64,000 nt of DNA. Origin: Erythrophleum ivorense. Taxonomy: Eukaryota; Streptophyta; Magnoliopsida; Fabales; Fabaceae. The position numbers were made by a program, and so were the translations under genes. The notes under the pieces were generated by a model that saw only the letters and a list, made by a program, of their open reading frames with translations, searched no databases and was not told the DNA's origin. Positions 12,701 through 24,500 of this stretch are shown in pieces (position 1 is the first letter of the stretch; every line of letters starts with the position of its first letter). The stretch lies in contig JAIUCV010000005.1 of assembly GCA_026724425.1 (NCBI GenBank), positions 41,327,784-41,391,783 on the forward strand, written 5' to 3'.

Positions 12701-15700
12701 TAAAGCACAGAGATACCTATTTTCAGGCCACAACACACAAGTGACATGTGTTTGAACACATAGATGTGTTAGAATACAAAATTTATAGTTTCCACTAGGA
12801 CACATGCCAAATCTAGCTTGAACACGCAGCTAACATGGCTGAAACTAAAGCTGAACACGGCTCAGGCACTGATGACCACAAAAAAAGGGGAAAAGACTCC
12901 CCAAAAGATGTAGAATGAAAGATTAGAGAACCCATGTTGATGAGATAATTTAAATTCTTTTCTAATTTTTTTGTTGTACATGAATAATTTGAATAATATA
13001 CATTAACAACTTTTGATTCAGTAGATTTGATTTAGAAAATAGTAGTGTAGGATAGTTCAAATATAAAATATTGCTGGTTGTATTTTTCTCTAGAAATATA
13101 TCCCTAATAGAAAGTCTTAAAAAATATATGTAGTGTCATGTCATATTCTATATTGTTTGAAGTGTGACATGGCAATATGTCCATGATGTGTAACATACCC
13201 ATGTTAGTGTCCATGTTTCATAGATCAGACATGAACAGAACCAAAAATTGCAGCAACCTTTACCAGATTGCATACCACAAATGAAAATACCAGAGCTTAA
13301 ACCTTATCAACTTTCTTCTTCCAAAAACATTAAGGCAAATCCAACACTCCACTAACAATCACAACCAATGACCCAAAGAGATTAGGAATGATTCCAGGAT
13401 GTCTTGTCAACACGTTTTAGGTCCAACAGTGTTGCACGCAACCCCACAAGCAAGCGCATGAGCATGACAAGACAAAGTAGCAGCTTTTTACATCTCGTAT
13501 AAGCATGTGAGAGGATATTCCAACCTTATTTTGATGGCGATGTGCCGATTAGAGGTCTTTGAAGCTGAGGGTCAAAATTCCAAAAGGAGTTCACTATTTC
13601 AGGTCACTGGAAAGGGGTGGACAACATAAACAGAAGCTACATTGGAGAGAGGGGGGCAAAGCTCTCTTGGAGAAGTGGATGAAGCTCAGCTCAAGGAAAC
13701 TATATGATATTGATGGCCACTCTTTTCTCAAACAAGGTTTTGATACCATGAAAAGTTCAAGAATAGAAAGAGAGTGAATAAGGAGGCCTGCACACACATT
13801 GTGGCAACCCCTCTCCTCATTTATTTACAATAATCTGAACTCTGAAGATAGAAACTACAAGACAGCTGATAGAAACTACAAGACAGACTCTTAAAGATAA
13901 TGATAAAGGATAACCAACACTCATAAGCAATAATAAACTTTAAGACTCTATATAGGAATCAACTCTTAATTCATTAGATGTTTTACTTATACAAGTTTCT
14001 CAAAAAGTTCCATAGCTACTCGCCATCCTACTTCAATTGTCCAACTTTTTTTTTGGGGGGGGAGGGATAGAAAAAGAGATTTTTTCTTTTTCTTTTTTTT
14101 TTTTTTTTGAGAGGAGAGAATAGTTTAAAAATATATGTATAAAAACAGAGGACAAGAGATCCTCCCCAAACAAAAAAGAAAAGGCTCTGTAACTCAGTTG
14201 TCCCACTCTATGACAATGCAAGAAAAACCATTGTTTAAATCTTGACAGTATGAAGAAACCAAAAGGGCCACCATGGCTATTCATCTATTCAAAGATGAAG
14301 GGTTATTTAAATTTTTTTCAAAAAAAATATTCCAGAAAGGCAGAGCATATAGAGTAAGATTTTCGTTGGATCTTGTCTCAAACATCTAAATGCAAATACA
14401 AAATCAACCAGGCAAGAAAGAATGGCTATGACCTCCGCAAGCAATTAAGAGCACTAGCATTTAGAGTAAAATCATACTTATATGACCCAACGGCATGGCA
14501 CATCCAACCAGAATTCAGAAGCATCTGGCCTTTCTGCTTGATTTCATCCTTGCTAACCCATATCTGAAACATGTAAATCAAATATATAATTGTTTCCAAA
14601 GCAAATCTTCAACATCAATAGCAATTTTACCCAAAAATACCTTGAAATCCCCACCATAAGATGAGCTAACAGCCATATGACGGGCAGGATGGAAAGCAAT
14701 AGCAGATATATGAGCATCCCTGTCAACAAATAGCAAAACTGTCAACTCCACTTTATATCAAGAGACATTACACACCCAAAATTCAGCTTAAAAAGAAGTA
14801 CAACTCTGTAATAATCATAGAATAGTATATCAACCACACTTCTAAACAAATGAACAAGTCCTGCTATTAGTTTATGTCTTCACAACGTACTCAGACGCAG
14901 ATAAAATATATAACTACTGGTAAACTTATTAAGACTTTCCACCTTAGTTACTACAATAATCAAGGGACAAACCTGTGTGGTTCATAAACAAGGGTGGATA
15001 CTGAAAATTTTTTGTCATCTGAACCCAATTCCCAAAATTTCAAACAAACTAGACCTCCTATATCTTCTTCAGGAAGCTTGACTTCAACAGTTCCCATCAT
15101 AGAACCATCAAGAGAGAGCTCCACCAAGGTCACTGCCACCTATAACCAAAATATTAGACAACCATTCAATCACTGATCAAGTGTATATTAAGACAAGATG
15201 TGAGTATATTTATAACAAGTAATTATACAATGCTAGAAGTAATTACAACTTTACAAGGACTTCACATACCGTGACTTCATCACCTGGCTGATGGTTTCTC
15301 TCACAGACTTGAACCTGCAAAAACAGAAAATATTAACAGCCTAAAACTCTGCTTATAATAGAAAGAATATATTCTTATATGGGATTTTGTTAAGGAATAA
15401 AATTTGCTCACAGCATAATAAAATATATCTGAAAGTCGTTAACGAATAATTTAATACAGATAGCAGTCAGTAAATGTAAAATTGTCTGATTTAAAAAAAT
15501 GCAGAGTAAAAATGACAGGTAAAAAGAAGCTAAAAGCAAAGATTCTTGACATTGACACAACCCCCAAAAAAAAACCTTTAATAATATTCTTCTCTCGTGC
15601 AAAGCAAAAGATTTAGAAAAATTCAAGGGAAAAAGAAGCTAAAAGCAGAGATTCTCAGCACAACCAAAAAGAACTTTACTCATATCCTCCTCCCTAGTGC

Positions 15701-18700
15701 ATACAGGTAGAGGCAAGAGGTTATTTGCAATAAAAGTCCTAGACAAATGATTTTTAAAACAATTCTAACAATTTTTAATAAACCAGCATAGGTTTATTAA
15801 TGTTAAAGTAATTAAATCCAAATCAAGTGATAACAGCGCTCAGCAAGAAAAGTATAAAAGCCCATTTTAACAAGTTCAATCCTGCAAACTTGAAACACTT
15901 TTACCTCATAAAGTCCACAATCAGCAAACAAGCTGTAGAATTGGATGTTGTAGTTCTCTGTTTGTACAGCAACTAACCCAGAACTGCAGTCAAAGGCAGG
16001 TCTGCCGGCAAGACCTCCATATATGTCTTTAGAAGACAAAGGGGGCTGAAAAATAAGCACAAAGGTTGAATCAAGTTGAAGCATGTGAATTTCAACAAAT
16101 TTGAGCCAAAATATATACTTTTATTTTTATTGAAAACATAAAAACTACACACATACATGGACACAGAATGTTTTCTTTTTCTTTTCGTCTATTATAGGGT
16201 TCTTTCAAAGTTTAAATAACCCCATTTCAGTCAAAGTGATTATAATTACAAACTGCAGTTTGATGCAGTAGTGATTTCAAAAATTGACCCATACAATTCG
16301 AATATGGATTTTATAAAAGTCCAGGACCCTTCTGTCTGCAAATCCAAGTTAAATGAGGAAAATTTTTACATGGGTCAGAAGCTTAAATTGGAAAAGGAAA
16401 ATCTGGTATCTCTAAGATATCAAGAAGATTTCAGCAACCCATGTATTGTAGTAAAGGAAGGGAAATGAAAGAAAAAATAACAAATTTCTCAAAATAAACT
16501 CAATTCAGTTTATCATAAAAATCAAGGTAACTATTTTATTTGACTAAAGGCTTATTTATAGGCAACTGAAATAAGAAATCCTAATAATACTCAAATATGA
16601 GTACCCCATATCCTAATGCTTCTAGGATACTACAAGCATAACATATTCCCAGGCTCAAATGCCTTTATTCAAATCCTTGATTAAATCCTTAATTAACCCA
16701 ATCATCTAATTACAAATGCTCAAATCCAAAATGATTTTATTAATAATTAATAAAATAACTAAGATTAATCATTTTTCTTTTTTTATATCATGCATTACCA
16801 ATCCAAAATAAACTGTTTGTCCACTAATGTACCAATAGCCACTCAGTCACCAGTCCATAATAATTTTCCAAAATTATTAATTTCTAAAATGTACATAGTG
16901 TAATCTGATAATTGGCATTGGAGGCTCTTCAATCCATTAGAACATACTGAGTCAAGAAACAAATATTAGAGAATAACCACAAGAGCTAACCTTAATCCCT
17001 GAAATTGACCTCAAAATTTCCATGGAAGGCATCTTCAGGACATGAATCTGATTATCTGCACAGGATATCTGAAAACGCTTAATTAGTAAGCCAGTATGAT
17101 CAGCTACTTACATCCAATTATATGTTCTACAATAAAAAAGTTTTCCTTACAGAGGAAAGTGAAGTATCTGGAGAAGCTATGAAATACAGAAGTGGAGATC
17201 CAATTCTTGGTAAGAATTTCTTCTTTCCTGTCTCCAACTGCCACACCACAAGGACTCCTTCCTTTCCACCTAATAAAAACCAAAGAGATAGAAACAGAAA
17301 ATTATACTTTGGATAGATATGAACATCCAACTCAACAAGAGAATTTGGTATTATCATTGTGTATAAAAACTGTGCCATTACTCAAATAGCTCTGAAAAAA
17401 CTTTGAACCTCAAAGACATTAACTTAGTAAGTCAGTAAATAATGCCTAATGGCTGCAGATGTTCTCGTGTGAATCATGAAACAACATAGGATAAGCCAAA
17501 CGAGAGGTAGCTTACATTAGATCCAATTGATCACATAACTTTAAATCATTTTGAGAACTACCTAAATCTGGGAAATAAGTCACCAAGCTCCTTGGTTTAA
17601 TATTTTTAAAAAAATTTCTTTTGCATACTTATTGCTTGCAGGCAGTATCTATCAACACCATGCTTCACTAAATCCAGATATATACCTGAATACAAATAGG
17701 CTCCATCTGAAGAGAAAGAGAGGGACATCACTCCAGCAGGGTGCCAATGCCATGTGGAGCATGACTCAGCATCGTCATTGTCCCTTGCCCCAGGTTTTTC
17801 TTCCTCGTCATAGGCTGATCTGCTATTCACTAATCCACTGCTGACCAGAAATTTCTGTGTACCAAATCCTCTCCAAATTAAAATTCTCCCAGTTACATCA
17901 CCTGCAGCCACAATTCTCTCTGTCGGATGGAAAGCAAGAACTGTCAAGGTCTTTGTATGATGCAGAGTAATATTCTTTGACACAACAGAACCAGAGTCCA
18001 CTGTAGGAACTTTCCATATATGAAGCTTGCGTTTGTTTTTTATACCGAAAAATTTCCCTGAAGGACTAGTGGTTAACAATTCTGGTCTTTCAGTCTGTCA
18101 AAAAGTGACCAAACAGTCATGCACTTAAATAATAATGACAGGCAATAAAAAAACTACATCCTCACATGACACATCAGTAATTCTAATCACAAAAAGTTGG
18201 CTCTCCACTGACTAAAAAACACACCTTGTGCAGGTGGATCACCTGCACAGGCAATTGATTTTGACACCCAGTCGGTGATCCAATGGCACCTGTGCAAAAG
18301 TGTGTTATTTTGTAACCAAATTGAGTGTGAGTAACATTACTATTCTCATATAGTTGAAGACATAAAAAAGATGAAAAGAATTTAAATTAATTCCAGTAAG
18401 ATAAAATAGTACCATAACTAGACATAGCTTTAAATATTACTATCTTTAGAGACTTCTAAATTTCTATAATTATTATATAATAGATCTTGTAAAACAAGCT
18501 AAAAATTAGCATTATGCTTCAGAAATACTCAGTTTGTCTGTCTGCCCATCTCTCTCTTACACACACGTTTGTTTTTTTTCTTTTTTTTGAAATTATCATC
18601 CAATAATAAATATGAACTTCATTATTTTTTTGTATGAAAACACCCGACCTTCATTATTTTCTCTTTATGCCACAGTTAGAGCCTAAGATGTATCTGAAAT

Positions 18701-21313
18701 CTACATATCCATTTATCACTCCAGTTATTCAAGTTAATTCCAAAACTCCATGTTGAGAAGCTATTAGCTTATTAGGAAGCAAAATTTCTTTGATTTCATG
18801 AAGCTATAAAGAAATCAAATGCTGATGGAATTATATTTGTTTATCCTGTAAAATCTTAAAAATATGATAAGGCTCTAAGAAGCATGAAGTCCCATGGATA
18901 CACATAAAATTAGAGGCATAGCTATCTTTTAAATTGTATAAGCCATAAAATTCATCCTAAAGAAAAAAGAAGTCAACTTCACTGAAAAGGAACAAATGGT
19001 TAACAAGATATCTTTGCAAGCAAATATATATATATGTTATATTGTAACAATCATATTGGATTTTAGCTTGGTATCAATTTCAACTAAACTTGGAATCACC
19101 CATGCATTAAAGCAAGAGGTCTTAGGTACTTAAACACAAGGAATTTCATCATATTCAACTTTGTTCTGTTGAGAATTAAAGGTGACTAAACTAAAAGCAT
19201 CACAACAGCAACAACTGAGTTAGATGTGCACAACTAGCAGGTACATGTGAATCCCAATCACTGGCTAAGTTTGGGAAACAAACAAGTTTGTTTATTTTAC
19301 TTCACACAAAATCCAAGCTTTTCATCAAATACTATGTGATAAGGAGAGCGCCATTACTCCCTCCACAAAAGAGATCTCTGATGTGGTGCGCAGCCCGCCC
19401 CCTTATATTCACTTAGCCCCAGGTCTCCTCACTCGATGTGGGACTTGAAGCTAGCGGGAACCCGTCCCGATTCACATCATTCCCTCCTTCTCTGAGGAAC
19501 CTGTCCTCAGGTTCGACACCGAACGAGCTAGGCTCTGATACCAAATGATAAGGAGAGCGCCATTACTCCCTCCACAAAAGAGATCTCTGATGTGGTGCGC
19601 AGCCCGCCCCCTTATATTCACTTAGCCCCAGGTCTCCTCACTCGATGTGGGACTTGAAGCTAGCGGGAACCCGTCCCGATTCACATCACTATGTGTGAAT
19701 GATAGATGTTGAGAAAGTAGCTATGTAATCAAACTAATTTTTAGAGTGTACTGAGAACGTACAAGAACATAAACAACAAGCATCACTGAGAATTTGGGGC
19801 CCAGGTTTTAAACAATACTTAACAATGTTAGTACATTTAACCTCAGCATTAAACATTTTCCATTAAATATGACTCATAATTATATGGACAAGATTATAAA
19901 CAATTATGTATATGATGCAACCATTTAAATGAACTTTGTGTCATTCAACAATCATCTGAGTATAACATTACTCATAACCTTCAAAAATATAAGAATGTCT
20001 GAAAAAAGGCAGCAGAGTTACCGACAAAATTTTACCTCTTTCAAAATTAGTCTGCCAGTCATCCGGGAGTTTGTTAAATTACACTTTCTGATCTGTCCAC
20101 ACAGAGCTTTGGGCCGGTTGTCTGGTACCTTTTTATCTTGAACAGACACATAAGCAAAAATATTAGGTGTTGTTGCATTGTTCTCTTCTGGCTGGCTTAA
20201 TATTGAAGGTATCACCTAAAAGATTTAGAATTTATTCAAAGATAGAGTCAGCATCATTTTATTTTAATAAAAATGCATAAGAAAATAAACATAATAGGGT
20301 CATACATAACCCATAAGCACAAACTGATGGGTTAATCTCTAGTGACAATTTTGTAAGAGCTTTGCATAGTCTAAACCTTATTATCACAATTAACTATATA
20401 TACATCAAAACAAAAGAGACAAGCCACTACAAAATATACATCATTCAAATAGCACAAGCTAACTAGAAAAGTTGAAAACAAAAAAAAGAAACAAAACAAA
20501 ACAAAAAAGGTGACTTTAAACTTTTTTGGAAAACTGGATTTTTACCTATATTAACGGATGAGCACTTAGTTTCCTAAACATACATCATTTAAACAGCCAA
20601 AAAAGGGTTGTATTCCTGATTTAATTTACAAGACACAAGAAAATATAGATTTGTCACTCACAAGAAAATCTATAGAGCCAATAAACAAATAATCAGGCAT
20701 CAGTAATAAACTCCAAAGTTGTCCATCAATTTACAAATTCATTTACTAGTTCCTATTTATTCGTTTCGTGTCACCCAAATCCATTAGCTTCAATAGGACC
20801 ATTTTCCTATGATTTATCTTGCACAGTCTAAGCTAAAAACTAGCAAACAAAGACACTTCAATAATAACAGCGAAAGTTTTTACTCACTAACTCACTAAAA
20901 TGCAGATTAATCTTACCATGGAGAAAATAGGTAGCTGAATATCAACTTTCTTAACTAATTCTGGCACTGAAAAGTCCCAATACCGAATGGTTCCGTCAAG
21001 TGAAGCAGTCCAACAGTAGCACAAAATCTTACTAGCAGGGCTCGAAGCTGGCACCACTATCACCGACGTCACAAGCGCTGTATGTCCTTCCAATGCCGAT
21101 ATCTGAGCATTAAACAAAAACAGAAAAATCAGAAATTGAACAGCTTTCTTGGAGCTTATAGTAAGCGCTAGTGATGATGGAGGTGCATAGGACCTGTAAA
21201 CCAGTGGAGGTGCTGAAGATGGAGACGGTGTTGCCTGTGCAAACCAGAAGCCGCTTGCCATCATTAGAGAAGGCTGGAGGTGAAGACACATAGCTTTTAC
21301 CTCCTCTAATCAT
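2503..21313 (-). CDS. WDR75: WDR75/UTP17-like WD40 protein of the SSU processome, 16 exons
   Basis: Exons, in coding order: 21313-21194, 21102-20917, 20215-20036, 18094-17686, 17269-17151, 17068-16991, 16045-15905, 15314-15270, 15139-14973, 14719-14641, 14563-14478, 10563-10434, 9886-9754, 4404-4259, 3105-2910, 2708-2503. All junctions are GT-AG and the phases agree throughout, giving 806 residues, close to human WDR75 (about 830). Recognition rests on WDR75-type blocks: HIWKVP and LAFHPTERIVAAGD (exon 4), WHWHPAG followed by SFSSDGAYLYSGG and VVWQLETGKKKFLPR (exons 4-5), and a conserved C-terminal tail. Family knowledge: WDR75/UTP17 is a nucleolar t-UTP/U3 snoRNP subunit needed for pre-rRNA transcription and 18S rRNA processing. 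The start is the first ATG of a frame that opens directly into a beta-strand-like blade. No coding lesion was seen; transposons sit only in introns. The product family is firm, exon edges may move by a few bases, and expression is not shown. Confidence 0.9.
3283..3524. repeat. Foldback MITE in WD40 intron 14
   Basis: The left arm (about 3283-3345, with CAAATTGGTCC and CAATTTAGTCC) is an imperfect inverse of the right arm (about 3470-3524, with ACTAAATTGAAAGTG and AACCAAATTAAG). Between them lies a T-rich, G-rich spacer. This is the form of a plant MITE. It lies in the intron between exons 14 and 15 of the WD40 gene, with no open frame. Superfamily not assigned. Confidence 0.5.
3756..3787. repeat. 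(TAA)n microsatellite
   Basis: About ten uninterrupted copies of the triplet TAA lie in the same intron, flanked by A-rich DNA. It is a simple sequence repeat, likely length-variable between individuals. Confidence 0.9.
4605..4609. repeat. Target site duplication of the Copia element, left copy
   Basis: GAAAT directly precedes the 5' LTR, and the same five bases follow the 3' LTR at 9680-9684. A 5-bp duplication is what Copia integrase leaves. Confidence 0.9.
4610..4837 (+). repeat. 5' LTR of the Copia element
   Basis: This 228-bp terminal repeat starts TGTTGGAATGGG and ends GGAAAGTTTCA. It differs from the 3' LTR at two sites. It should carry the element promoter; the sequence CCTATATGTATCAG near its end is a plausible TATA region. 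Confidence 0.95.
4838..4850 (+). other. Primer-binding site (tRNA-iMet)
   Basis: TGGTATCAGAGCC directly follows the LTR end and is complementary to the 3' end of plant initiator methionine tRNA, the usual minus-strand primer of plant Copia elements. Confidence 0.93.
4859..9444 (+). pseudogene. Copia gag-pol polyprotein, interrupted by three stops and a frameshift
   Basis: Domains in order: Gag with a CX2CX4HX4C zinc knuckle (CEHCNRSGHTKATC, near 5760); aspartic protease (VDSGATDH, near 6058); integrase HHCC finger (HYRLGHP to CEYC, 6460-6580) and catalytic core (HSDIWGP, RSDNGREY, QQNGIAE); reverse transcriptase (LDVKNAFLNGD, and YVDD near 8490); RNase H (VYSDAD, ARSSAEAEYRALA). Order PR-IN-RT-RH defines Copia. 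The chosen start is the first ATG after the primer site. In-frame stops lie at 6716 (TGA), 8452 (TGA) and 8989 (TAG), and a small deletion near 7000 shifts the frame inside integrase. The final stop at 9442 overlaps the polypurine tract. No working polyprotein can be made from this copy. Confidence 0.95.
9443..9451 (+). other. Polypurine tract of the Copia element
   Basis: GAGGGGAAG lies directly before the TG of the 3' LTR, where plus-strand DNA synthesis is primed. Confidence 0.85.
9452..9679 (+). repeat. 3' LTR of the Copia element
   Basis: This 228-bp repeat starts TGTTGGAATGGG and ends GGAAAGTTTCA, with the target duplication GAAAT following at 9680-9684. It ends only 74 bases from WD40 exon 13 (9754-9886). 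Confidence 0.95.
9709..9753. repeat. Compound A/TA/CA microsatellite at a splice donor
   Basis: A run of about 15 A, then (TA)n, then (CA)n ends exactly where WD40 exon 13 ends at 9754. On the coding strand the intron therefore begins GTGTGTGTGTGT, then alternating AT, then poly-T. The repeat supplies the splice donor itself. Confidence 0.9.
10006..10024 (+). repeat. G-rich tract with quadruplex potential
   Basis: Four closely spaced G runs (GGGAGGGGGAGGGGAGGGG) lie in intron 12 of the WD40 gene, on the non-coding strand. They match the usual G3+N1-7 pattern for a G-quadruplex. No function is implied. Confidence 0.6.
12195..14005 (-). mobile_element. Old non-autonomous LTR element in WD40 intron 11
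   Basis: Two diverged repeats, about 12195-12453 and 13749-14005, align over motifs such as GCTTGCACACA/CCTGCACACACA, TCATTTATTTA-like and GTTTCTCAA. Read on the minus strand, TGGTATCAAAACC (13736-13748) adjoins the right repeat as a primer-binding site, and CTTGAGGGGAAG (12454-12465) adjoins the left repeat as a polypurine tract. The interior of about 1.28 kb codes for nothing recognisable. The leader near 13650 (AGCTCTCTTGGAGAAGTGG) matches the leader of the element at 40980 in TBCE, so they belong to one family. No clear target duplication survives and the outer edges are approximate. The insertion is in sense with the WD40 gene. Confidence 0.6.
15515..15660. repeat. Imperfect tandem duplication in WD40 intron 7
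   Basis: The motif AAAAGAAGCTAAAAGCAAAG near 15521 recurs near 15631 with slight change, followed by similar ATTCT(T/C) and ACACAACC-like sequence. The period is about 110 bases. It is a local non-coding duplication. Confidence 0.55.
18219..18305. repeat. Short foldback in WD40 intron 3
   Basis: A perfect hairpin, TGTGCAGGTG (18227-18236), loop GAT, CACCTGCACA (18240-18249), lies at the left edge. A related inverted copy, GGCACCTGTGCAAAAGTGTGT, ends near 18305. The outer sequences form a terminal inverted repeat of about 20 bases, so this looks like a very small MITE. It also mimics an exon bounded by CACAG and AAG/GTGTGT on the minus strand. Confidence 0.5.
19337..19688 (-). mobile_element. 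Complete TRIM retroelement with identical LTRs
   Basis: Two 143-bp LTRs (19337-19479 and 19546-19688) are identical by eye, and are flanked by the 5-bp duplication CTATG (19332-19336 and 19689-19693). Only 66 bp separate them. Read on the minus strand the LTR begins TGATGTGAATCGGG and ends CTTATCA. The interior starts TTTGGTATCAGAGCC, a tRNA-Met primer-binding site (19531-19545), and ends in a purine tract AGAGAAGGAGGGAA (19480-19493). There is no coding capacity, as expected of a terminal-repeat retrotransposon in miniature, which needs proteins from another element. It lies in intron 3 of the WD40 gene, in the sense direction. It lacks the TGTAACACC start I associate with Cassandra, so the family is left open. 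Confidence 0.95.
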
Positions 21314-21539
21314 ATTCGACTACGACGCTAGAGAAACAGTATAAATAAACAACAAGAATCTGCGCCGCTGAAGTTCGAAGAGTGATAGAGGGAGAAAGAA
21401 ACGGAATGGCAGGGAGGGAAGCAAGGAGAGGGAATTTGCGGAAGAACGGAGGCGGCAGAACTTCGAATGCGGGTAGGACTACGCAAAAGAGAATGACATA
21501 AAAGGTGATTGCCGGAGGCAAAACGATGGCCCAACATTT

Positions 21540-24500
21540 TGGGCCCTTGGCGTTGTACTATCTGTGTATGGGTAAAGCGCCGGCCTGGTTTACATTAAAA
21601 ATATTTGAGTGAGAATTATGCCCCCTTTAAGATTTGGTTATATTATAATTTTTTAAAAAAATTAATTTTTTTTATAAAAATGATAAAAACAAATAAATTT
21701 ATATTGAGTTTTAATATCAAATTATAATTTTATTTTTAATATAATAATAAAGATAGTTAAATAATTTATTTTAAAAAATATATTATAAAATTAGTTTTAT
21801 TAATAAAAAAATAAATTAAAAGAGATAACATATTTTTTAAAATAAAAAATATCAAGCTAAATATAGTAGAAGTTATGCCCTATTCGGTATGCCTCCTTTT
21901 TCACAACAAATTAAGGAATGGAAATGGAATTTTAATACCATGGATGTTTGGTTGACAATAGAAGATTTTTAGTCCATTTTGTATAATAATTTATTTTCAC
22001 AAATTTTGGCATTTGGATTCTTTCAAAATTTTGATGGAATTGTAAGCATATCCTATGAAGTAAGGATCTGCTAAAGTGCACTCAGATTCTCACTATTTGT
22101 TATATTAAAAGACTAAAGGCAACCACATTGTGCATTAAGTCAAAACACACCATTTCACTAATCAAAATGATATATGTTGACCTAACAATGAAGAAACACT
22201 ACAAAGGTGAACAAAATGGTGCATTTAGCCTCAAAAACCTTAATAGATTTGGCTTGTGAACTCCTACATTTGATCATTCACTCTCCCTTGCCTGGACTAC
22301 TACTAGATCTCTTATGAATCAACGATGACTTCTTTCTATAAATCAATATTAAGGGTAAACTTAAGCTCCATTACAAATTATTCTAAAACCTTCTATCAAG
22401 AATCTATGTCTATAGTGTCCTAGCCATCTTTGTTCTCTTTGCATTTGTCATCTATCATCTCTCATGCTTCTAAGTACACACCACCCCAAATTAAACTTTA
22501 AATTTTAGCTTGTTTTGATTAATTCTAATATTGTGACATAGTGTATAGAAAAATAGACTTGGAAATTGACACAAAGCCAATTTATGTCCTTAAAGGAGAA
22601 TATTGATATATAGTTTAGGATAACACCAAAAAATAAAAACAAAAAGCAAAATCCACAAATCAGTTTCATCAAATTTCCAAACAAGAAGTTGATTTATTCT
22701 AAATTTTTGAATGCATTGGACCACTGAATTCTTTAACCTCAAGCTTCAAGCAAAACTACAAGTTGTTGGTGTATACTTTGCTTAATTACACCAATTTCAT
22801 CTATACTTGTAATAAATAACTATAGATAAGAATTATAAATTCTCATCAAAAAGTATGTTTTCTAATCTCTGTTAATATTCTACAAATCATAGATTTTTCT
22901 TATCAAGTTCATAAAGCACTTCAAATTTTGACTCTTACCAAATTCTAACTTTTATCAATAATGCTACTTGATTATGTTGGTTAAATTTTAACTTTTATTA
23001 GTTTTTGTATCTAATTCCATATTGTTCTATTTGCAAGATGGCAATGATTAAATCATCTTATAAAGATGTTTTTTGTTGATGTGAATCTACAAATTTGATA
23101 GTGTGTGTTGAGCTATTCTTTTTGTTGTTGATAATGTATATCAGATTTGATTGGTTTTGAAATGATTTTGAATTTGACATGCATACACAAACTAATGGGA
23201 TGTTGTTAGAGAGATCAAATGTAGTTGTTACACAAACAGCAATTAGGTGCATCCAACAGTGTTGCTGAAGACATGATAAAGGAAAGTTTGGATGAATTTG
23301 ATGGTACTATTCAATAATTTTAATCACTTTAATGTCTAATTACTACATTTGTGCTTTAACTTTTAACTAATGTCTAGCCTAATATCTTTTTGTTCATCAA
23401 TATTGTCTTAGGTATTGTAGCTAATGGTGGTATTTCATCATAAAATCCAGAGAAGGCAAGCGTAAACAAACTCTCCATAATCGACTACTTCATAAAACGA
23501 ATGACATGTATGCAAACTATTTGTTGTTGCTTGAAACGTACAAGTAAGTATATATATCGCTAAAGTAATAAAGTGGTGAGAAAAGATCATTTCTTTAAGG
23601 ATTTGTTATCAAAACTTGCTAAATACTAAAATTCACACCTTGGTTTAAATTAAGTGAATCAATTTCAAGTAATTGTACTAACAAGAGATGATTAAACATT
23701 ATCTATTGTGCAGAGTTCAAAATTGTTATTTGGATTTCCGAGTGAATAATAGTATCTAAGATTATTAATCCCTTTTGCATTTCATAACAATTTAGCTTAA
23801 CACTCATTAATTCTGCTCTTAATGGCGATACATGTTAGTCTAAGGTTTACTTGTTCCTATAAGTATTTTTTCAAATCTCATATAGGATTATCTAATTAAC
23901 TTCATAATCCCTTATTAAATCAACCAAGATCAATTTAATAGCATAACACTCAACTGGACTATGTGAGGTTAATGGATATATTCATATCTCATTAACTAAA
24001 CTATTCACTTTTTCTAGCAAGTTTAAAGTACTTACACAACTTAAATCCTGATCTAATTTCACTTTCCCCTTTTCAAGTTCATGCAAAGATATCAAATCAA
24101 TCTAATTGTTTGTCAAGCAATCATAAACCATAAAGCATGGAATTGAATAAACATGTACTTATCATTAATCACAAAACTAAAGTGAAAAACAACCACTACT
24201 CCATGCAAGAGTTCTTAATAATCCAAAATTAAGGAGTTTAGCTCTACATATTCATGAAAACCAGCAACAAAGTTAAAGCAAAGGTCAGAAACATCTAAAT
24301 AAATGCAAAGAAAAGAAGAAGGAAAGAAGAAACTAAGAATAAAAGCTTGTCTCTACTTCATTCTTTAATCTTTACCATTTTTTCCTTCAAGATGCCTTTT
24401 TCAGCTTCTCCTCAGCCTTTACACACCTAGAACAGACTCAAAATAAACCAAAGTGACAACTCTTTCAGCTAGAATAGCTATATGTAGTAAGAAATCCTCA

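Noticed and set aside
18226..18299. Possible extra exon of the WD40 gene between exons 3 and 4
   Set aside because: From the natural exon 3 donor (phase 0) the segment meets an in-frame TGA. Direct joining of 20036 to 18094 keeps frame and gives the residues expected for the family.
19337..19688. Assignment of the TRIM to the Cassandra family, which carries 5S rRNA-like promoter boxes
   Set aside because: The LTR start TGATGTGAATC differs from the TGTAACACC type start, and no convincing 5S internal control boxes could be matched.
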